Both the position numbers and the translations under genes were made by a program. The notes under the pieces are model-generated. The model worked only from the letters and a program-made list of their open reading frames with translations, was not told the origin of the DNA and ran no database searches. 64,000 nucleotides of DNA from Haloferula sp. BvORR071 (GTDB lineage: Bacteria; Verrucomicrobiota; Verrucomicrobiia; Verrucomicrobiales; Akkermansiaceae): the NCBI RefSeq assembly GCF_000739615.1, contig NZ_BATP01000032.1:124001-188000 (forward strand), written 5' to 3'. This document shows positions 45,759 through 55,385 of the stretch, piece after piece; position 1 is the stretch's first letter, and every line of letters starts with the position of its first letter.

Positions 45759-47354
45759 TCACTCCGCCAGTTCCACCCGCACGCGGGCGAAGAGTTCCGG
45801 CGCGCTCTTCGGCCAGGTGATAACCCGCTTCACGAATCCGGGAATTGCGGGGCTGTAGGCTTGGGTGGTGGTGCTGGCTCCCACCGGTAGAGCGAGGGTC
45901 CAAGGGCCCGGGGCCATGGCGGGGGATGTCTCCACTTGGTACGATAAGCCTAGTAGGGCGGCGCTGAGCCGCTCGGGGTAGCTCAGGGTGACGGTGTCCG
46001 TGCCCGCGTCGTAGGTGACTTGCGGACGGGTGGCATCACCGCCGGGGAACAAGGTCTGGCCGGACTCCGGATCACTGCCGAAGGCGTATTCCAGCAGGTT
46101 GATTTCGCCATCGCCGTCTGGGTCATCGGTTTGATCGCCTTCGGTGAGGCCCGAGGCCCAGGCGGTGTAGCCCTCGGCGACAGCGATCGTCAGCGGATTC
46201 ACGCTAGGGGTGCTGGTGTCGGATGCCAAGGCGACGCTCGCGGCGATCTGCGAGGTATTCGGCATGGCGGTCCATGAAGCGGTTACGACGATCTGCTCGC
46301 TGGCGGCGACCAGCGCCTTGCGCACCTGCCAGACTCCACTGCCGGGCGATTCGATCACACAGCCAGTGGCGGTGAGCGCGGAAGGTGCCTGCGCCGTCGG
46401 GAAAGTCAGGGTGGCGGCGAAGTTGCCGGTTTCGGTGGCACCCGTGTTCTGCAGGGTGACGGTCACGCTGCCCGGATCGCCGGCTTCAAGGATCGCCGGT
46501 GTGGAGGTCCAGGCGAAGGACAGGGTGGTAGGCGTGAAGTTCGCTGGCCGCATCCGGTAGCCGGAGGGTGCGAGCAAGAGGTCCAGGGCCGGCACATAGT
46601 GCGGCACGAAACTATCGTAGTTGTAGTGATCGCCGGAGTCTTCGGCTGCGGTGAAATGGACGCCCACCACCGCCGGTTGGGTGCCTGCCAGCGCGAAGGT
46701 CGGGCTGCCGGAATCGCCGGTCGTCAGGTAGGCATCGTTTGGATCGGTGCCGGCAGCCTCATAGACGTATTCCATCAGGCGCTCCACCCCGTAGGTTCCG
46801 CCGGGTCCGTCGACGTCAGCATCATCGATGTCGTTGATCGTGCTCCGGCCGGCACGAACGACGACGCCGGGAGTCAGGCCGAAGCCGAAAACCTGGAGCT
46901 CCTTGCCCAGATAGTCCGCCTCGTCGGCGAGATTCAGGTAGGGCATTGGCTTGACCGTGGCGGGCAGCGGGGTGGCCAGGGTGACGAGAGTGAGATCGGT
47001 GATGCCGGGCGGATTGTCGGGCCCGATGTTGTTGAAGGACTGGACCGCGCTCTGCACCATGCTGCCATTCGGAGCGATGAAGCTGATCAGGTGGCCCACG
47101 GACGGCAGGTAGTGCTGCGCGGCGAGGACATGGCGGGGCGAGACCAGCACGAATTCCCTGTTGGCTTGGGAGGCATTCCAGCCGACGCCGGTAAACTTCA
47201 GCGGGTCGTAGAGAAAGCCGGGATTCATGACCGGCGCGCCGGGATAGCCGGTGAAGCGGTCATGGGCGGCCGGATTGTAGGCGCGAAGCTCGAGCGCCAC
47301 TGCCGGCAGGGTGAGGGCCGGTAGCAGCCAGAGGTGCAGGGAAGGGCGGTTCAC
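45759..47354 (-). CDS. Secreted trypsin-like serine protease with calcium-motif C-terminus
   Basis: The 531-residue protein has a signal peptide (about 1-21) and a chymotrypsin-type domain. The likely triad is His81 (VLAAQHYLP), Asp120 (GITDLTLVTL) and Ser215 (TTGDSGSPTF). A beta-rich middle (about 270-395) resembles a CARDB-like/Ig fold (SVTVTLQNTG). Near the C-terminus is a calcium motif DPDGDGEINLLEYAFG (about residue 417) and a further Ig-like end. It is probably exported to digest polymers. It starts with GTG 47354; no CxGDS variant changes the catalytic Ser. Confidence 0.83.
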   Translation of the reverse strand: MNRPSLHLWLLPALTLPAVALELRAYNPAAHDRFTGYPGAPVMNPGFLYDPLKFTGVGWNASQANREFVLVSPRHVLAAQHYLPSVGHLISFIAPNGSMVQSAVQSFNNIGPDNPPGITDLTLVTLATPLPATVKPMPYLNLADEADYLGKELQVFGFGLTPGVVVRAGRSTINDIDDADVDGPGGTYGVERLMEYVYEAAGTDPNDAYLTTGDSGSPTFALAGTQPAVVGVHFTAAEDSGDHYNYDSFVPHYVPALDLLLAPSGYRMRPANFTPTTLSFAWTSTPAILEAGDPGSVTVTLQNTGATETGNFAATLTFPTAQAPSALTATGCVIESPGSGVWQVRKALVAASEQIVVTASWTAMPNTSQIAASVALASDTSTPSVNPLTIAVAEGYTAWASGLTEGDQTDDPDGDGEINLLEYAFGSDPESGQTLFPGGDATRPQVTYDAGTDTVTLSYPERLSAALLGLSYQVETSPAMAPGPWTLALPVGASTTTQAYSPAIPGFVKRVITWPKSAPELFARVRVELAE

Positions 47355-47516
47355 AGCATCAATAATCTAACCCATTGATTTTGCGGATGCCAGCGGCGAT
47401 CGCGCGGGTGATTCACGGCGGGAATACTAACAGATTGAACCTGATCCGCCCAGCCCCGGATCCGGGTTTCTGCGGAGCGGGTCATTTGGCTCCCGCTTTC
47501 CCGGTGGAAACCAAGA

Positions 47517-48620
47517 TCACTCATCGAAGGTCCAGACCCGTCTGCCGCTATCTTCCCCGAAGCGGCGGGTCTCGTCCTCAAAGCGGACCAGCTCGACGGT
47601 CTTCGTGTCGCACTCGATCTCGATCGCCTTGGCCAGCGGCTGGGCGTGGGTGACCACGATGATCTGGGTTTCGTGTGGCACCTTGGCGATCAGGGCGGCC
47701 AGCGGTTCCAGCACGCCGGGGTGGAGGCTGGTCTCCGGCTCGTTCAGCACCAGCAGCGGCGGGGGCTTGGGCGTGAGCAGGGCAGCGCAGAGGCAGAAGA
47801 AGCGCAGGGTGCCGTCGGAGAGTTCGGCGGCGTTCAGCCAGCGGTTCAGGCCGGGGCGTAGGATCTGAAGCTGGAAGCGGCCGTGATCGTCCACCGCCCG
47901 CCACTCGGTGCCGGGAAAGGCGGCCTCGACCGCCTTGCTGATGCTGCCACGCTGGTCCGCCTCGTCGATGCTTTGGAGGGTTGCGGCGAGGTTCGAGCCA
48001 TCGTGGGCCAGCACCGGTGAGTGGAAGCCGACCTGCGGACGGCGCATGGGTGAGTCCGGATCGCTACGGAACTGGTGGTAGAAGCGCCAGCGCAGCAGGG
48101 TCTCGCGGGTGGCCGCCAGCGCCGGGTAGGAAGTGCCATCCCGCACCTCGGCCAGCATTGATTCCGGCGCGTGGAAGGGCAGGGGCACCATCTCCATCCC
48201 GCCATCCATGGTCCGCAGCTCGACCGCGGGCCCACGGCGCTTGGCGACGATCCGGCCCTTCGGCCCGCCGTAGCGAAGGGTCTCAACCTTCATGTCGGGA
48301 TCGGTTTTGAAGACGGTGATGGAGGGCGGGGGCAAGCCACACTCAATGGCGAAGGCGAAGTCGTCGTGCTCGATTTCCCAGCAGACGCGGTTGGGCTCGT
48401 CCTTCCGGCGGTCACCAGCCCACATCAGGCTGGGCATGCCGCCTTCTTGGGCGACCGACTCGGCGAAGCGGCCGTCGGCCATCCGTTGAAGCATTGCCAG
48501 CGCGCGGTAGAAGTTGGATTTGCCCACGCCGTTCTCGCCAGTGATGACGGTCAGGCGGCCGAGCTTCAGGCGGAAGTTGCGCAGCGAGCGGTAGCCGCGG
48601 ATGTGAAGGCTGCGGAGCAT
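47517..48620 (-). CDS. AAA family ATPase (RecF/OLD-like, single-gene)
   Basis: The 367-residue protein starts LRSLHIRGYRSLRNFRLKLG and has Walker A TGENGVGKSNFY (near residue 28). It has the SMC-like D-loop and Walker B (LLVLNEPETSLHPG, near 290) and a following THAQPLAKAIE. The fold is the ABC-type ATPase of RecF/AbiL/OLD-like proteins. No toprim nuclease domain is present. It begins inside the stop of the upstream gene (TGATG), so the two are coupled. Target unknown; a role in phage defence or DNA repair is possible but not shown. Confidence 0.85.
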   Translation of the reverse strand: MLRSLHIRGYRSLRNFRLKLGRLTVITGENGVGKSNFYRALAMLQRMADGRFAESVAQEGGMPSLMWAGDRRKDEPNRVCWEIEHDDFAFAIECGLPPPSITVFKTDPDMKVETLRYGGPKGRIVAKRRGPAVELRTMDGGMEMVPLPFHAPESMLAEVRDGTSYPALAATRETLLRWRFYHQFRSDPDSPMRRPQVGFHSPVLAHDGSNLAATLQSIDEADQRGSISKAVEAAFPGTEWRAVDDHGRFQLQILRPGLNRWLNAAELSDGTLRFFCLCAALLTPKPPPLLVLNEPETSLHPGVLEPLAALIAKVPHETQIIVVTHAQPLAKAIEIECDTKTVELVRFEDETRRFGEDSGRRVWTFDE

Positions 48621-49657
48621 CAGTGATTCTTCTTCTTCTTTTTCTTTTTCTGCTGCTTCTCGCCGCCCTTGGCTCTGGCCTGGGTCTCCTCCGCGGCTTC
48701 CTTGGCGTGGCGGTCGATTTCCTCGTCTTTCGAGAGCATGTCGAAGTCGCCCTTCGGCTTGTCCATGACCCACCAGCGATGATTGCTCCACATCGCGGCG
48801 GTCTTGCCATCGGGAGAAATCGCCAGCGGCGCATAGGCCTCGTCGCCAGACAGGTCCTCCCACTTGATCGGTAGGCCTTCTTTGTAGGAATCCACGTTTG
48901 GCACGCGGACCGTGGCGCCGATGCTGTGCGAATAGTCGAGATGAACCAGGAGCTGATTCCCGAAGGCCACGACTTGAGTGGCGAGCTCGCCATCACGATT
49001 GGATGACTCGGTTTCCAAGTCTGCGATTGGCCAAGTGCGCTTGCCGCCGAGCACGAAGGGAGTCTCCGGGAACTCTCCTTTCATCAGATAGCCCTTCCAG
49101 AGGTCGCCGTAGCAGATGAAGTAGAGCTTGCCCTCCGCATCGAAGAAGGGTGCCGAAGGTCCCGGCGCGCGGCGGTTATAAACCTTGGCTGGCTCCTTGG
49201 CATTCTTGGCCCAGTAGAACCAAGGAAAGCTTTCTTCCTCATCCCGATCCGGGCCCTTGTAAGAGGTGTCGAAGAGAATGCCGCCTGTCTTTGGGTCGCA
49301 GGCGACATCGGTGATCGTCCGATCCACCGGAGGTCGCCACAGCTCCTTCCATTCCTTGGATGCCGGATTCCAAGTCATCGCCAGAGCCTCCGCAGCGACG
49401 ACCAGCAGACCATCCGGGGTGCGGGAGATCTCGGGAGTGGGTGGATCCTTTCGATCCTGCCCATCCTTGTAGAGCGCCTCCGGCAGCTTGACCTCGCGCT
49501 CGTGGGATTCGTCGTCGAGATCCTTGATCCATAGCGAGGTCTCCTCGCAGCGGACGACTGACTTGTCACCCGGAAGGAAGGCCACATGTGCCGCCAGGCA
49601 GGAGGAGGCCCCCATCCCCGCGAATCCCGCCAACAAGCCGACCCACGCCACTCTCAT
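48620..49657 (-). CDS. Secreted propeller-like protein, paralogue 1
   Basis: The 345-residue protein has a signal peptide (MRVAWVGLLAGFAGMGASSC region) and repeats of FLPGDKSVVRC, ISPDGKTAAMW and TWNPASKEWKELW that suggest a beta-propeller. The C-terminus is a long Lys-rich tail (GGEKQQKKKKKKKNH). It is a clear paralogue of the next gene upstream (49719-50633; shared motifs WNPAS.EWKELW, ACDPKTG, YKEGLP.KWE). The gene ends inside the start of the AAA ATPase gene. Function unknown. Confidence 0.72.
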   Translation of the reverse strand: MRVAWVGLLAGFAGMGASSCLAAHVAFLPGDKSVVRCEETSLWIKDLDDESHEREVKLPEALYKDGQDRKDPPTPEISRTPDGLLVVAAEALAMTWNPASKEWKELWRPPVDRTITDVACDPKTGGILFDTSYKGPDRDEEESFPWFYWAKNAKEPAKVYNRRAPGPSAPFFDAEGKLYFICYGDLWKGYLMKGEFPETPFVLGGKRTWPIADLETESSNRDGELATQVVAFGNQLLVHLDYSHSIGATVRVPNVDSYKEGLPIKWEDLSGDEAYAPLAISPDGKTAAMWSNHRWWVMDKPKGDFDMLSKDEEIDRHAKEAAEETQARAKGGEKQQKKKKKKKNH

Positions 49658-49718
49658 GGCAAGAGGAGTAGTCGGTGGCTCGGGACATGGAAGGTGAAAG
49701 CAATGGGTCTCATCGGAC

Positions 49719-50633
49719 TTATTTCTCTTCCTTCGAGAGCGGCTCGAATTGGCCATCCGGCTTCTCCATCACCCACCAGCGCTGGTCCCGGGAATTCCAA
49801 GTCGCGGCGGTCTTGCCATCGGGCGAGATGGCGAGCGGCGAGTAGCCGTTGTTCGCTTGCAGTTCCTCCCACTTCAGCGGCAGGCCCTCCTTGTAGGCAT
49901 CGGCATTTGGCACGCGCACGATGTTGCCCCAGCCGCTGCCGCCGGCGCGGCTGAGATCCACCAGCAGCTTGTTCCCGAAGGGCAGAACCCCTTTCGCGGC
50001 CAGACCGTAGGCGTTGCTATCCGAGGTCTGCTTGGTCGCCAGCGGCCAGATCCGGCTGCCGAATAAAATGTAAGGCACTGCCGCGTCCTCGCTCTTTTCG
50101 AGATCGCCCGTCCATACATCGCCGGCGCTGGTGAAGTAGAGATTCCCTTTCGTATCGAAGGCCGGATCCTTGGCCCCGGGTGCATTGCGGTTGAAGATCT
50201 TCAGCGCCACGGTCTCGCCCTTTGGCAGCAGCTTCCAGGATAGCTCTCCGCTCTTCCGGTGACGGAGGACGAGGACGATGTCGCCGGTCTTCGGGTCGCA
50301 TGCCAGGTCGTCGATATCGCTTTCGAATTCCTCCGGGACCCTCCACAGCTCCTTCCATTCAGTGGAGGCGGGGTTCCAAGTCATCAGAAGATCGGAGCCG
50401 CCGACGAGCAGACGACCGGCGGTACGGGCGAGGGTGGGAGTGTCGACGCCCATCGCCGGCGGCAGCTTGATCTCGCTTGCGGGGAACTCATCGGCCAGGT
50501 CCTTGACGAGGAGGATGCCCTTCTCGCAGCGGGCCACGCTTTTGCCATCGGGGAGGAAGCTGATGGAGCCGGCGGGACAGGTGGCCGGGATGAGCATCGA
50601 GATCGCCAGCAAACCGGGACGCGCCATTCTCAT
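49719..50633 (-). CDS. Secreted propeller-like protein, paralogue 2
   Basis: The 304-residue protein has a signal peptide (MRMARPGLLAISMLIPATCP region) and the same repeats as its neighbour (SFLPDGKSVARC, MTWNPASTEWKELWR, ISPDGKTAATW). It lacks the Lys-rich tail of paralogue 1. The pair is about 60 bases apart and on the same strand, so a tandem duplication followed by divergence is likely. Function unknown. Confidence 0.72.
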   Translation of the reverse strand: MRMARPGLLAISMLIPATCPAGSISFLPDGKSVARCEKGILLVKDLADEFPASEIKLPPAMGVDTPTLARTAGRLLVGGSDLLMTWNPASTEWKELWRVPEEFESDIDDLACDPKTGDIVLVLRHRKSGELSWKLLPKGETVALKIFNRNAPGAKDPAFDTKGNLYFTSAGDVWTGDLEKSEDAAVPYILFGSRIWPLATKQTSDSNAYGLAAKGVLPFGNKLLVDLSRAGGSGWGNIVRVPNADAYKEGLPLKWEELQANNGYSPLAISPDGKTAATWNSRDQRWWVMEKPDGQFEPLSKEEK

Positions 50634-50750
50634 GAGAAAAGCAGTAGTGAGGCTGGGACGGGAGTCAATGAGGGGCGCCGTGCCCGCCCACCTTTAATAG
50701 CCGCCTTCCAAGCCCTTGCCTTCGCGGCATTCGCCCGCTACCTCCCGGGC

Positions 50751-51749
50751 ATGGGTCTGCGCACCAGCGATTTCCATTACGAGCTGCCGGAGGAGCTGAT
50801 CGCTTCGCGGCCGCTGGAGGAGCGCGCGGCCTCGCGGATGATGGTGATCCACCGCGATACGGGGAAGATCGAGCACCGGATGTTCCGCGATTTCCCGGGC
50901 TACCAACGCAGCGGGGATCTGCTGATGCTGAACAACACGCGGGTGATTCCGGCGCGCCTCTTCTCGGATGACGGGAAGATCGAGCTGCTCTGCCTGGACC
51001 GCTTGTCGCCGCTGGAGTGGCGCTGCCTGGTGCGGCCGGGCAAGAAGATGCGCGAGGGCAAGACGGTGGTGGTCGGCGGGATCACGGGTACGGTCACCCA
51101 AGTATTCGAAAACGGCGACCGCCTGATCCGCTGGGACGCGCCGGTGGATCTCGACCAGCACGGCCACCTCGCGCTGCCGCACTACATGAAGCGCGAGGAT
51201 GAACTCGCCGACCGCGAGCGCTACCAGACGGTTTTCGCCAAGGAGGAAGGAGCGATCGCCGCGCCGACCGCCGGGCTGCACTTCACCCCGGAGCTGCTGG
51301 CGGGGCTGCCGCATGACTTCCTCACCCTGCACGTCGGTGTCGGCACCTTCCGCCCGGTGCAGGTGGATACCCCGGAGGAACACGTGATGCACTCCGAGCG
51401 CTACGCGCTGAAGGCGGAGACCGCGCGGCGGATCAACGCAGCGGAGCGGGTGATCGCCGTGGGCACCACGGTCACGCGGGTGCTGGAGCATCTCGGGAGA
51501 CGGGAAGCGGAAGGTGGCAAGCGTCTGTTAGAAAAAGACCAGCAAGGCGAGACGGACATCTTCATCTACCCGCCACACGAGTTCCGGGTGATCGGCGGAC
51601 TGCTGACGAACTTCCACTTGCCCGAGAGTACCCTGATCATGCTGGTGAGCGCCTTCGCCGGGCGGGAGCTGGTGTTGGAGGCCTACCGCGAGGCGGTGCG
51701 GGAGCGCTACCGGTTTTTCAGCTACGGGGATTGTATGCTGCTGGTGTGA
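50751..51749 (+). CDS. queA: S-adenosylmethionine:tRNA ribosyltransferase-isomerase QueA
   Basis: The 332-residue protein matches QueA throughout, including FHYELPEELIASRPLEERAA, LNNTRVIPARLF, APTAGLHFTPELL and HVGVGTFRPVQVD. QueA adds the epoxycyclopentanediol precursor to 7-aminomethyl-7-deazaguanine at position 34 of tRNA, the penultimate step to queuosine. The start is ATG 50751. The gene is divergent from the propeller-protein pair and convergent with the next gene. Confidence 0.97.
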   Translation: MGLRTSDFHYELPEELIASRPLEERAASRMMVIHRDTGKIEHRMFRDFPGYQRSGDLLMLNNTRVIPARLFSDDGKIELLCLDRLSPLEWRCLVRPGKKMREGKTVVVGGITGTVTQVFENGDRLIRWDAPVDLDQHGHLALPHYMKREDELADRERYQTVFAKEEGAIAAPTAGLHFTPELLAGLPHDFLTLHVGVGTFRPVQVDTPEEHVMHSERYALKAETARRINAAERVIAVGTTVTRVLEHLGRREAEGGKRLLEKDQQGETDIFIYPPHEFRVIGGLLTNFHLPESTLIMLVSAFAGRELVLEAYREAVRERYRFFSYGDCMLLV

Positions 51750-51756
51750 GCGCCAC

Positions 51757-52074
51757 TCACTTCGCTTCCGCGATGTACTTCCGGATCGTCGCGAGCACCC
51801 CGTCGATCACGCAGTTTTCGTAGGCACCCGAGCCAAGATAGCGGTCGGCCGCGGCCTCCCGATCGGGGATATCCACCGAGATATTGAAGCGCCCCGCTAC
51901 GGCGTTGTCAGCGGTTACAGCCACCATGGCCTCCTCGCTGCTCACCCGCTCGAAGCCGATGGTGCCCGGCAGATCCGGCCAATAATCCACGATCCGCACA
52001 CGCCGATTCCCGTGCCGCGAACGCACAGCGGCGACGAGTTCGGAAATCGCTGGGTTCTTGTGGCTTAGGTCCAT
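51757..52074 (-). CDS. Small protein of unknown function
   Basis: The 105-residue protein starts MDLSHKNPAISELVAAVRSR. No motif is recognised. It has no signal peptide or membrane span and contains FNISVDIPDREAAADRYLGS. It is convergent with queA (7-base gap). The 253-base region between it and the OmpA-type gene holds no clear gene. Confidence 0.6.
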   Translation of the reverse strand: MDLSHKNPAISELVAAVRSRHGNRRVRIVDYWPDLPGTIGFERVSSEEAMVAVTADNAVAGRFNISVDIPDREAAADRYLGSGAYENCVIDGVLATIRKYIAEAK

Positions 52075-52327
52075 GGCCCGACGGAATGATCCTTGGAAGA
52101 GCGGTGACAGATGCCGGGTGGAATGGCGAATCAAACCGCTTGCCACGCCCGCCCCGGGGCTGTTTGCTCCGCGTGCTGCCAGGGGCCGTGGAGGTTCGGC
52201 AGGCGAACCCCGCCAGGCCTTGATCGGAGCAACGGTAGTTTGTCCGTGCTTGCCGCGGTTCCCTGGCAGCCTTTTTTTCGCTGGAATGGCTCTGACGGCT
52301 TTCGAAGCCGCGCCCCAGATTAGTTTC

Positions 52328-53671
52328 TCAATCGAAATCCAAGTAGATCTCGCTCCGGCGATTCGCCCTCCGCCCTTCCGGATTATCCTCCCCACTGGCG
52401 GTGAAGTTGGGCCTCCGGGGTTGAGACTGGCCGCTGGCGACGGTGATCACTTGGTCTTCGCGCACGCCGGTCTTCACCAGGAAGTTCTTCACGATCTCGG
52501 CACGGCGGGCGGAGAGCTTTTTGTTGTACTCCTCGGTGCCCAGAGCATCGGTATGGCCGGAGATGGTGAGCTGCTTGTTGACGTCGGTCTTCAGGATCTG
52601 CGCGACGATCTCAAGCTGGCGCTGAGTGCGTGGAGCGAGCTGGTCTTCGTTGAAGCCGAAGTAGAGCACCAGCGTGTCGCCACCCTTCGGGTTCTTCACC
52701 AGCGGCGAATAGTAGACATCCCCGCCGGCGACGCGTGAGGCGTAGTCCGCGAGCAACTGGTCGAGGTTGATGTCGGAGACGCGCCAGTTGCCGTTGTGCT
52801 GCGGCTGCTGGAGGGTCAGGGAGAACTCCGCGGCATCGGCACCCTTGGAGGTGACCACGCGGGCGATGTAGCCGGCGGTGTCTTCCTTCTGGAACATCGC
52901 CCGCAGCGGCTTATCCGGACGCAGGCGGTAGTTACCTTCCTCGAAAAGAATACAGAGGCCCGCGATCTTGGCGTCGGAGACGCTCGAGGTATCGGCGAAT
53001 TCCTTGGCGAGTTCGAATTGCTGGCGCAGCGCGGCTTGCAGGAAGGCATCCGCGATGCCGAGCGAGTCCACCAGCACGGCCTTCGGCACTGGCTGACCTT
53101 CACCGGGTGGCAAGGTCACCGCTTGCACCGACCACTTGTCCGCGGTGCGCTTCAGATCGAAGAAGATGCGATCGCGTCCGGCTTCCGCACCATCCAGCCA
53201 GAGGGCCCAGCGCGCGCGGCTGCCGAGTTCCAGCTCGCCGACTTCCTGCACGGCATCCGGCTGGCGTAGCTTCACCTGGTGGCCGCCGGCGGCCAGCTCG
53301 GCGAGGCGATTGCGCGTGGCCTCGTCGAGGGCGTCCTTGCCGATCAACTTGCCGAGTGCGCTGAAGTCACCGGCTTCGAGCGCCGCGCCGATCTTGGTCA
53401 CCAAGTCGGCCGGGTTCGCGCTGGCGACACCGACTCCGGCATTCGCAAGAGCCGCCACAGGATCCTGCGGGCCATCGGCGGTTGATTCCTTCTGCGTGGT
53501 CGGAAGCGTGGCCGGATTCCCGGCACCCGGCGTCACCGGGGCGGTCTGCGCAGGCGGAGCCTCTACGACAGGCTCGGGAGCGCCGCGCTTGTAATACAAG
53601 AAGGCCACGCCGCCCGCGAGGGCGACCGCCACGACTACAAAGACTGCCGGAAAGCTGGACTCGTCACGCAT
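52328..53671 (-). CDS. OmpA-family peptidoglycan-binding lipoprotein/anchor protein
   Basis: The 447-residue protein has an N-terminal membrane anchor (SFPAVFVVVAVALAGGVAFLYY), a Pro/Thr-rich linker, a middle domain of unknown fold, and a C-terminal OmpA domain (about 325-447). There, LYFGFNEDQLAPRTQRQLE and TISGHTDALGTEEYNKKLSARRAE fit the peptidoglycan-binding motif. It probably tethers the membrane to the cell wall. The start is ATG 53671. Confidence 0.83.
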   Translation of the reverse strand: MRDESSFPAVFVVVAVALAGGVAFLYYKRGAPEPVVEAPPAQTAPVTPGAGNPATLPTTQKESTADGPQDPVAALANAGVGVASANPADLVTKIGAALEAGDFSALGKLIGKDALDEATRNRLAELAAGGHQVKLRQPDAVQEVGELELGSRARWALWLDGAEAGRDRIFFDLKRTADKWSVQAVTLPPGEGQPVPKAVLVDSLGIADAFLQAALRQQFELAKEFADTSSVSDAKIAGLCILFEEGNYRLRPDKPLRAMFQKEDTAGYIARVVTSKGADAAEFSLTLQQPQHNGNWRVSDINLDQLLADYASRVAGGDVYYSPLVKNPKGGDTLVLYFGFNEDQLAPRTQRQLEIVAQILKTDVNKQLTISGHTDALGTEEYNKKLSARRAEIVKNFLVKTGVREDQVITVASGQSQPRRPNFTASGEDNPEGRRANRRSEIYLDFD

Positions 53672-53808
53672 GGTCGAAGAAAGCGGAGAGGAAAAAACGA
53701 GGAAATTGGGCTCGGGATACCGATGCCCCTTCAACGTCGGAGGGGCAACCGCTTTATCCCGAAAGCGAGGCCCCATGCATGAATTATGCTCAACCCGGTT
53801 TGGCTAGT

Positions 53809-55281
53809 TCACTCCTCCTTGCGCGGCACGGCGGGAAGATCGGCGCGGGCAGCCTTGCCCTCGCGCACATAGCTGATCGTCGTGGGTTGCACGCCAGCGC
53901 TGGCAGCGAGGTTCCGATAGAATTCGTAGCGGTTGCGCACGTCGTTGTGATTCACCGAGATGATGCAATCGCCCGCTTGCAGGCGGTTTGCGGCAAGGCC
54001 GGTGGACGACACACCCGTGACCACCACGCCGCTGGACCCGAGCCGGCGCTCGGTCTCGGAGAAGTCGCGAACCCGCACGCCGACGGCTTCCAGCACTTCT
54101 TCCGGCTCGCGCGTCCTGCTCTGGTCCGCCACGGGAGCTTCCGGCTCCGGCTGGCTCTCGGTGATGGTAGCTTCCAGCTTCATCTGCTGGCCCTCGCGGT
54201 TCACGATCAGACTGACCTTGCGGCCGATCCGGGTGCGCTGGACCGAGGTGATGAGTTGTTCGATCGAGTGGATCTTGTCGCCGTCGTAGTTCTCCACCAG
54301 ATCACCGGCCTTGATGCCGGCTGTCTCCGCAGGGCCACCCGGCGAGAGTGCCAGGACTTGGACTCCCGAGGGAGTATCGACCATCCGCAGGCCGAGGTAG
54401 CCGCGGATCGGGCGACCGCGTTCCAAGATCGCCAGGAGCGCGTCCCTCACATCATTCGAGGGAATCGAGAAGCCCACGCCCTGGAAGCCCGGGTTGGCAC
54501 GGTCTGGCGAGTAGATGGCGGAGTTGATGCCGATGATTTCGCCTTGGACGTTGACCAGCGGGCCGCCGGAGTTGCCGGGATTGATCGCGGCGTCGGTCTG
54601 GAAAAGATCGCGCTGGGTATCCGAGATCGAGCGTTCCACGGCTGAGATCATGCCGCCGGTCACGGACTCGCCGAAACCGAAGGGATTGCCGATCGCGAAG
54701 ACCTTCTGGCCAAGCAGCACCTGGGAAGAATCACCGAACTTGAGCGGCCGGAACTTCTCACCTGCGGGTGCATCGAGCTTCAGCACGGCCACGTCGAGCT
54801 GCGGATCCTGGCCCACGATGCTGGCGCCGTATTCCTTGCCGTCGTAGGTGCGGATTCGGATCTGCGGTTGGCCGGAGATCACATGCTGGTTGGTGAGGAT
54901 GTGGCCTTCCTCACTGACGATCACCCCGGAGCCTTGGCCCTGTGTGGGCACCCGGCGGATCCCGCGGGTCTGACCCCAGCCGTCGATCAGGCGTTCGCTG
55001 CGGACCCCGGCGGTATCGATGCTGACCACGGAGGGGACCACCGCTTTCATCAGCTTGGTCTGCTCCGCGTCCAGCCGCGCCAAGAGTTCCACCTCGCCCA
55101 GTTCCAGGGGCGCGCGGTCGGACATGGTGGCTTTCTCGGGCTGATGATAGCTACCGGAGCCATCGCGATGGTCCCAGAGCCGGGAGATGCCGGCAGTACC
55201 ATTGCGGATCACATAGACGGCACCGAATGCGACCGTGAAAACGGCCACCAGTGCCAACAGGCGGTGGATGCCTTGTTGCAT
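53809..55281 (-). CDS. degP: HtrA/DegP-type periplasmic serine protease with two PDZ domains
   Basis: The 490-residue protein has an N-terminal membrane anchor (about 5-25), a trypsin-like protease with triad His133 (HILTNQHV), Asp163 (QLDVAVLKL) and Ser238 (NPGNSGGPLV), then two PDZ domains (about 290-385 and 410-475; GYLGLRM and GVVVTGVSSTGL). It acts in periplasmic protein quality control. The start is ATG 55281; a longer in-frame start at 55377 would disrupt the anchor. Confidence 0.94.
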   Translation of the reverse strand: MQQGIHRLLALVAVFTVAFGAVYVIRNGTAGISRLWDHRDGSGSYHQPEKATMSDRAPLELGEVELLARLDAEQTKLMKAVVPSVVSIDTAGVRSERLIDGWGQTRGIRRVPTQGQGSGVIVSEEGHILTNQHVISGQPQIRIRTYDGKEYGASIVGQDPQLDVAVLKLDAPAGEKFRPLKFGDSSQVLLGQKVFAIGNPFGFGESVTGGMISAVERSISDTQRDLFQTDAAINPGNSGGPLVNVQGEIIGINSAIYSPDRANPGFQGVGFSIPSNDVRDALLAILERGRPIRGYLGLRMVDTPSGVQVLALSPGGPAETAGIKAGDLVENYDGDKIHSIEQLITSVQRTRIGRKVSLIVNREGQQMKLEATITESQPEPEAPVADQSRTREPEEVLEAVGVRVRDFSETERRLGSSGVVVTGVSSTGLAANRLQAGDCIISVNHNDVRNRYEFYRNLAASAGVQPTTISYVREGKAARADLPAVPRKEE

Positions 55282-55385
55282 GGGTAGGGTGAATCGGGTG
55301 GGGTGCGAGCGAAACAGGACGTCGGAAATGCGCCATGGCAAGGAAATCCTCTCCATGGCGGATGTGCCGGGTGGCACGATGCCAG

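Noticed and set aside
52296-52310. Hairpin CGGCTT/AAGCCG as a terminator of the OmpA-type gene
   Set aside because: Short stem and no T-run on the minus strand.
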